A DNA stretch of 64,000 bases from Pardosa pseudoannulata (Eukaryota; Arthropoda; Arachnida; Araneae; Lycosidae), in contig CM063502.1 of assembly GCA_032207245.1 (NCBI GenBank), positions 66,155,069 to 66,219,068 on the forward strand, in the 5' to 3' direction. The translations under genes and the position numbers were made by a program. The notes below the pieces were generated by a model. The model did not search any database. It was not told where the DNA came from and was given only the letters and a program-made list of their open reading frames with translations. Shown piece after piece: positions 63,631 to 64,000 of the stretch. Positions within the stretch are counted from its first letter, which is position 1; every line of letters starts with the position of its first letter.

Positions 63631-64000
63631 ACTGTCATTTGTGTTGTATTTTCATAGAGAATAAAGTTGACTTATTTATATGGTGCCCTTACAATAATAT
63701 TAGCAACAAATGCCAACGGTTTTATATTGTGAATGCTATTAATAAAAGCAAGCATCTAGCACTGAATAAAATTAAATAAGGGTATATAAGAGAAAGTGGG
63801 TATAAACAAAATATTGTCCCGTCATACAAATTTCAACACAATCTAAAGTACGGTTTTATTAGTATCGCTTTTGCTCCCATTTAGAGAAAAATGGCATATG
63901 ATTAATAAAGAAATGAATTTAACAGTCTCAAAAACATGAGGCACCTAATAGAATCGAATGTACGGACCTTTTACAACTCTCTTGATAGTCTGACGTCATT
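63631..64000. other. Unclassified; possible SINE body, then AT-rich DNA
   Basis: GTGTTGTATTTTCATAGAGA and ATGGTGCCC follow the tRNA-like head. No other copy in the window allows the element's end to be fixed. The final 100 bp show nothing. Confidence 0.4.

Overview
The window looks like non-coding DNA from a large, AT-rich animal genome. I judge it by eye to be roughly 70-75% A+T. I find no intact protein-coding gene: the open frames are short, and the longest unusual ones are (TA)n microsatellites read through or frames inside transposon debris. Supporting signs are tRNA-derived SINEs with target-site duplications, miniature DNA transposons (piggyBac-, PIF/Harbinger- and mariner-type), long microsatellites and LTR-like remnants. 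An invertebrate is most likely. The mariner-type fragment has an N-terminus like the helix-turn-helix common in arthropod transposases, so an arthropod, possibly an arachnid, is my best guess, but this is inference only.

Layout. 1-380: (TA)n/(GATA)n microsatellite. 1040-1475: GC-richer unidentified block. 6.4-11.2 kb: local duplications, namely a decayed pair, a 271-bp tandem pair and a roughly 0.67-kb unit in three copies, with a SINE, a Harbinger-type MITE and another transposon-like fragment among them. 14.6-15.4 kb: two SINEs of one family, each with its own 8-bp target duplication. 16.2-18.2 kb: a roughly 0.72-kb unit in three copies. 22.1-31.7 kb: a large degenerate array of a unit of about 1.1 kb, interrupted at 29.0-29.6 kb by a GC-rich unidentified block with a hairpin-forming segment. 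35.2-35.7 kb: LTR-like insert inside (TA)n. 38.4-38.75 kb: piggyBac-type MITE. 39.86-40.3 kb: complex (TA)n. 40.9-41.6 kb: internally deleted mariner-type element with a transposase remnant. 42.5-43.1 kb: LTR-like block with CRE and E-box motifs. 43.4-49.7 kb: five further tandem duplications, one carrying two perfect 48-bp palindromes. 53.2-53.5 kb: LTR-like block. 55.0 kb: minus-strand SINE followed by (TTTTG)n. 57.2-57.6 kb: compound microsatellites. 63.55 kb: tRNA-Gly-like SINE head.

Taken together, this is an intergenic or intronic landscape shaped by repeated local duplication (units of 120 bp to 1.1 kb) and by small non-autonomous transposons. There is no gene set acting together. Two duplicated loci (8.67/9.37 kb and 46.36/46.85 kb) contain sub-blocks far better conserved than their flanks. 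Those sub-blocks, the palindromes at 49.3/49.4 kb and the structured GC-rich block at 29.5 kb are the best places to look for undescribed function.
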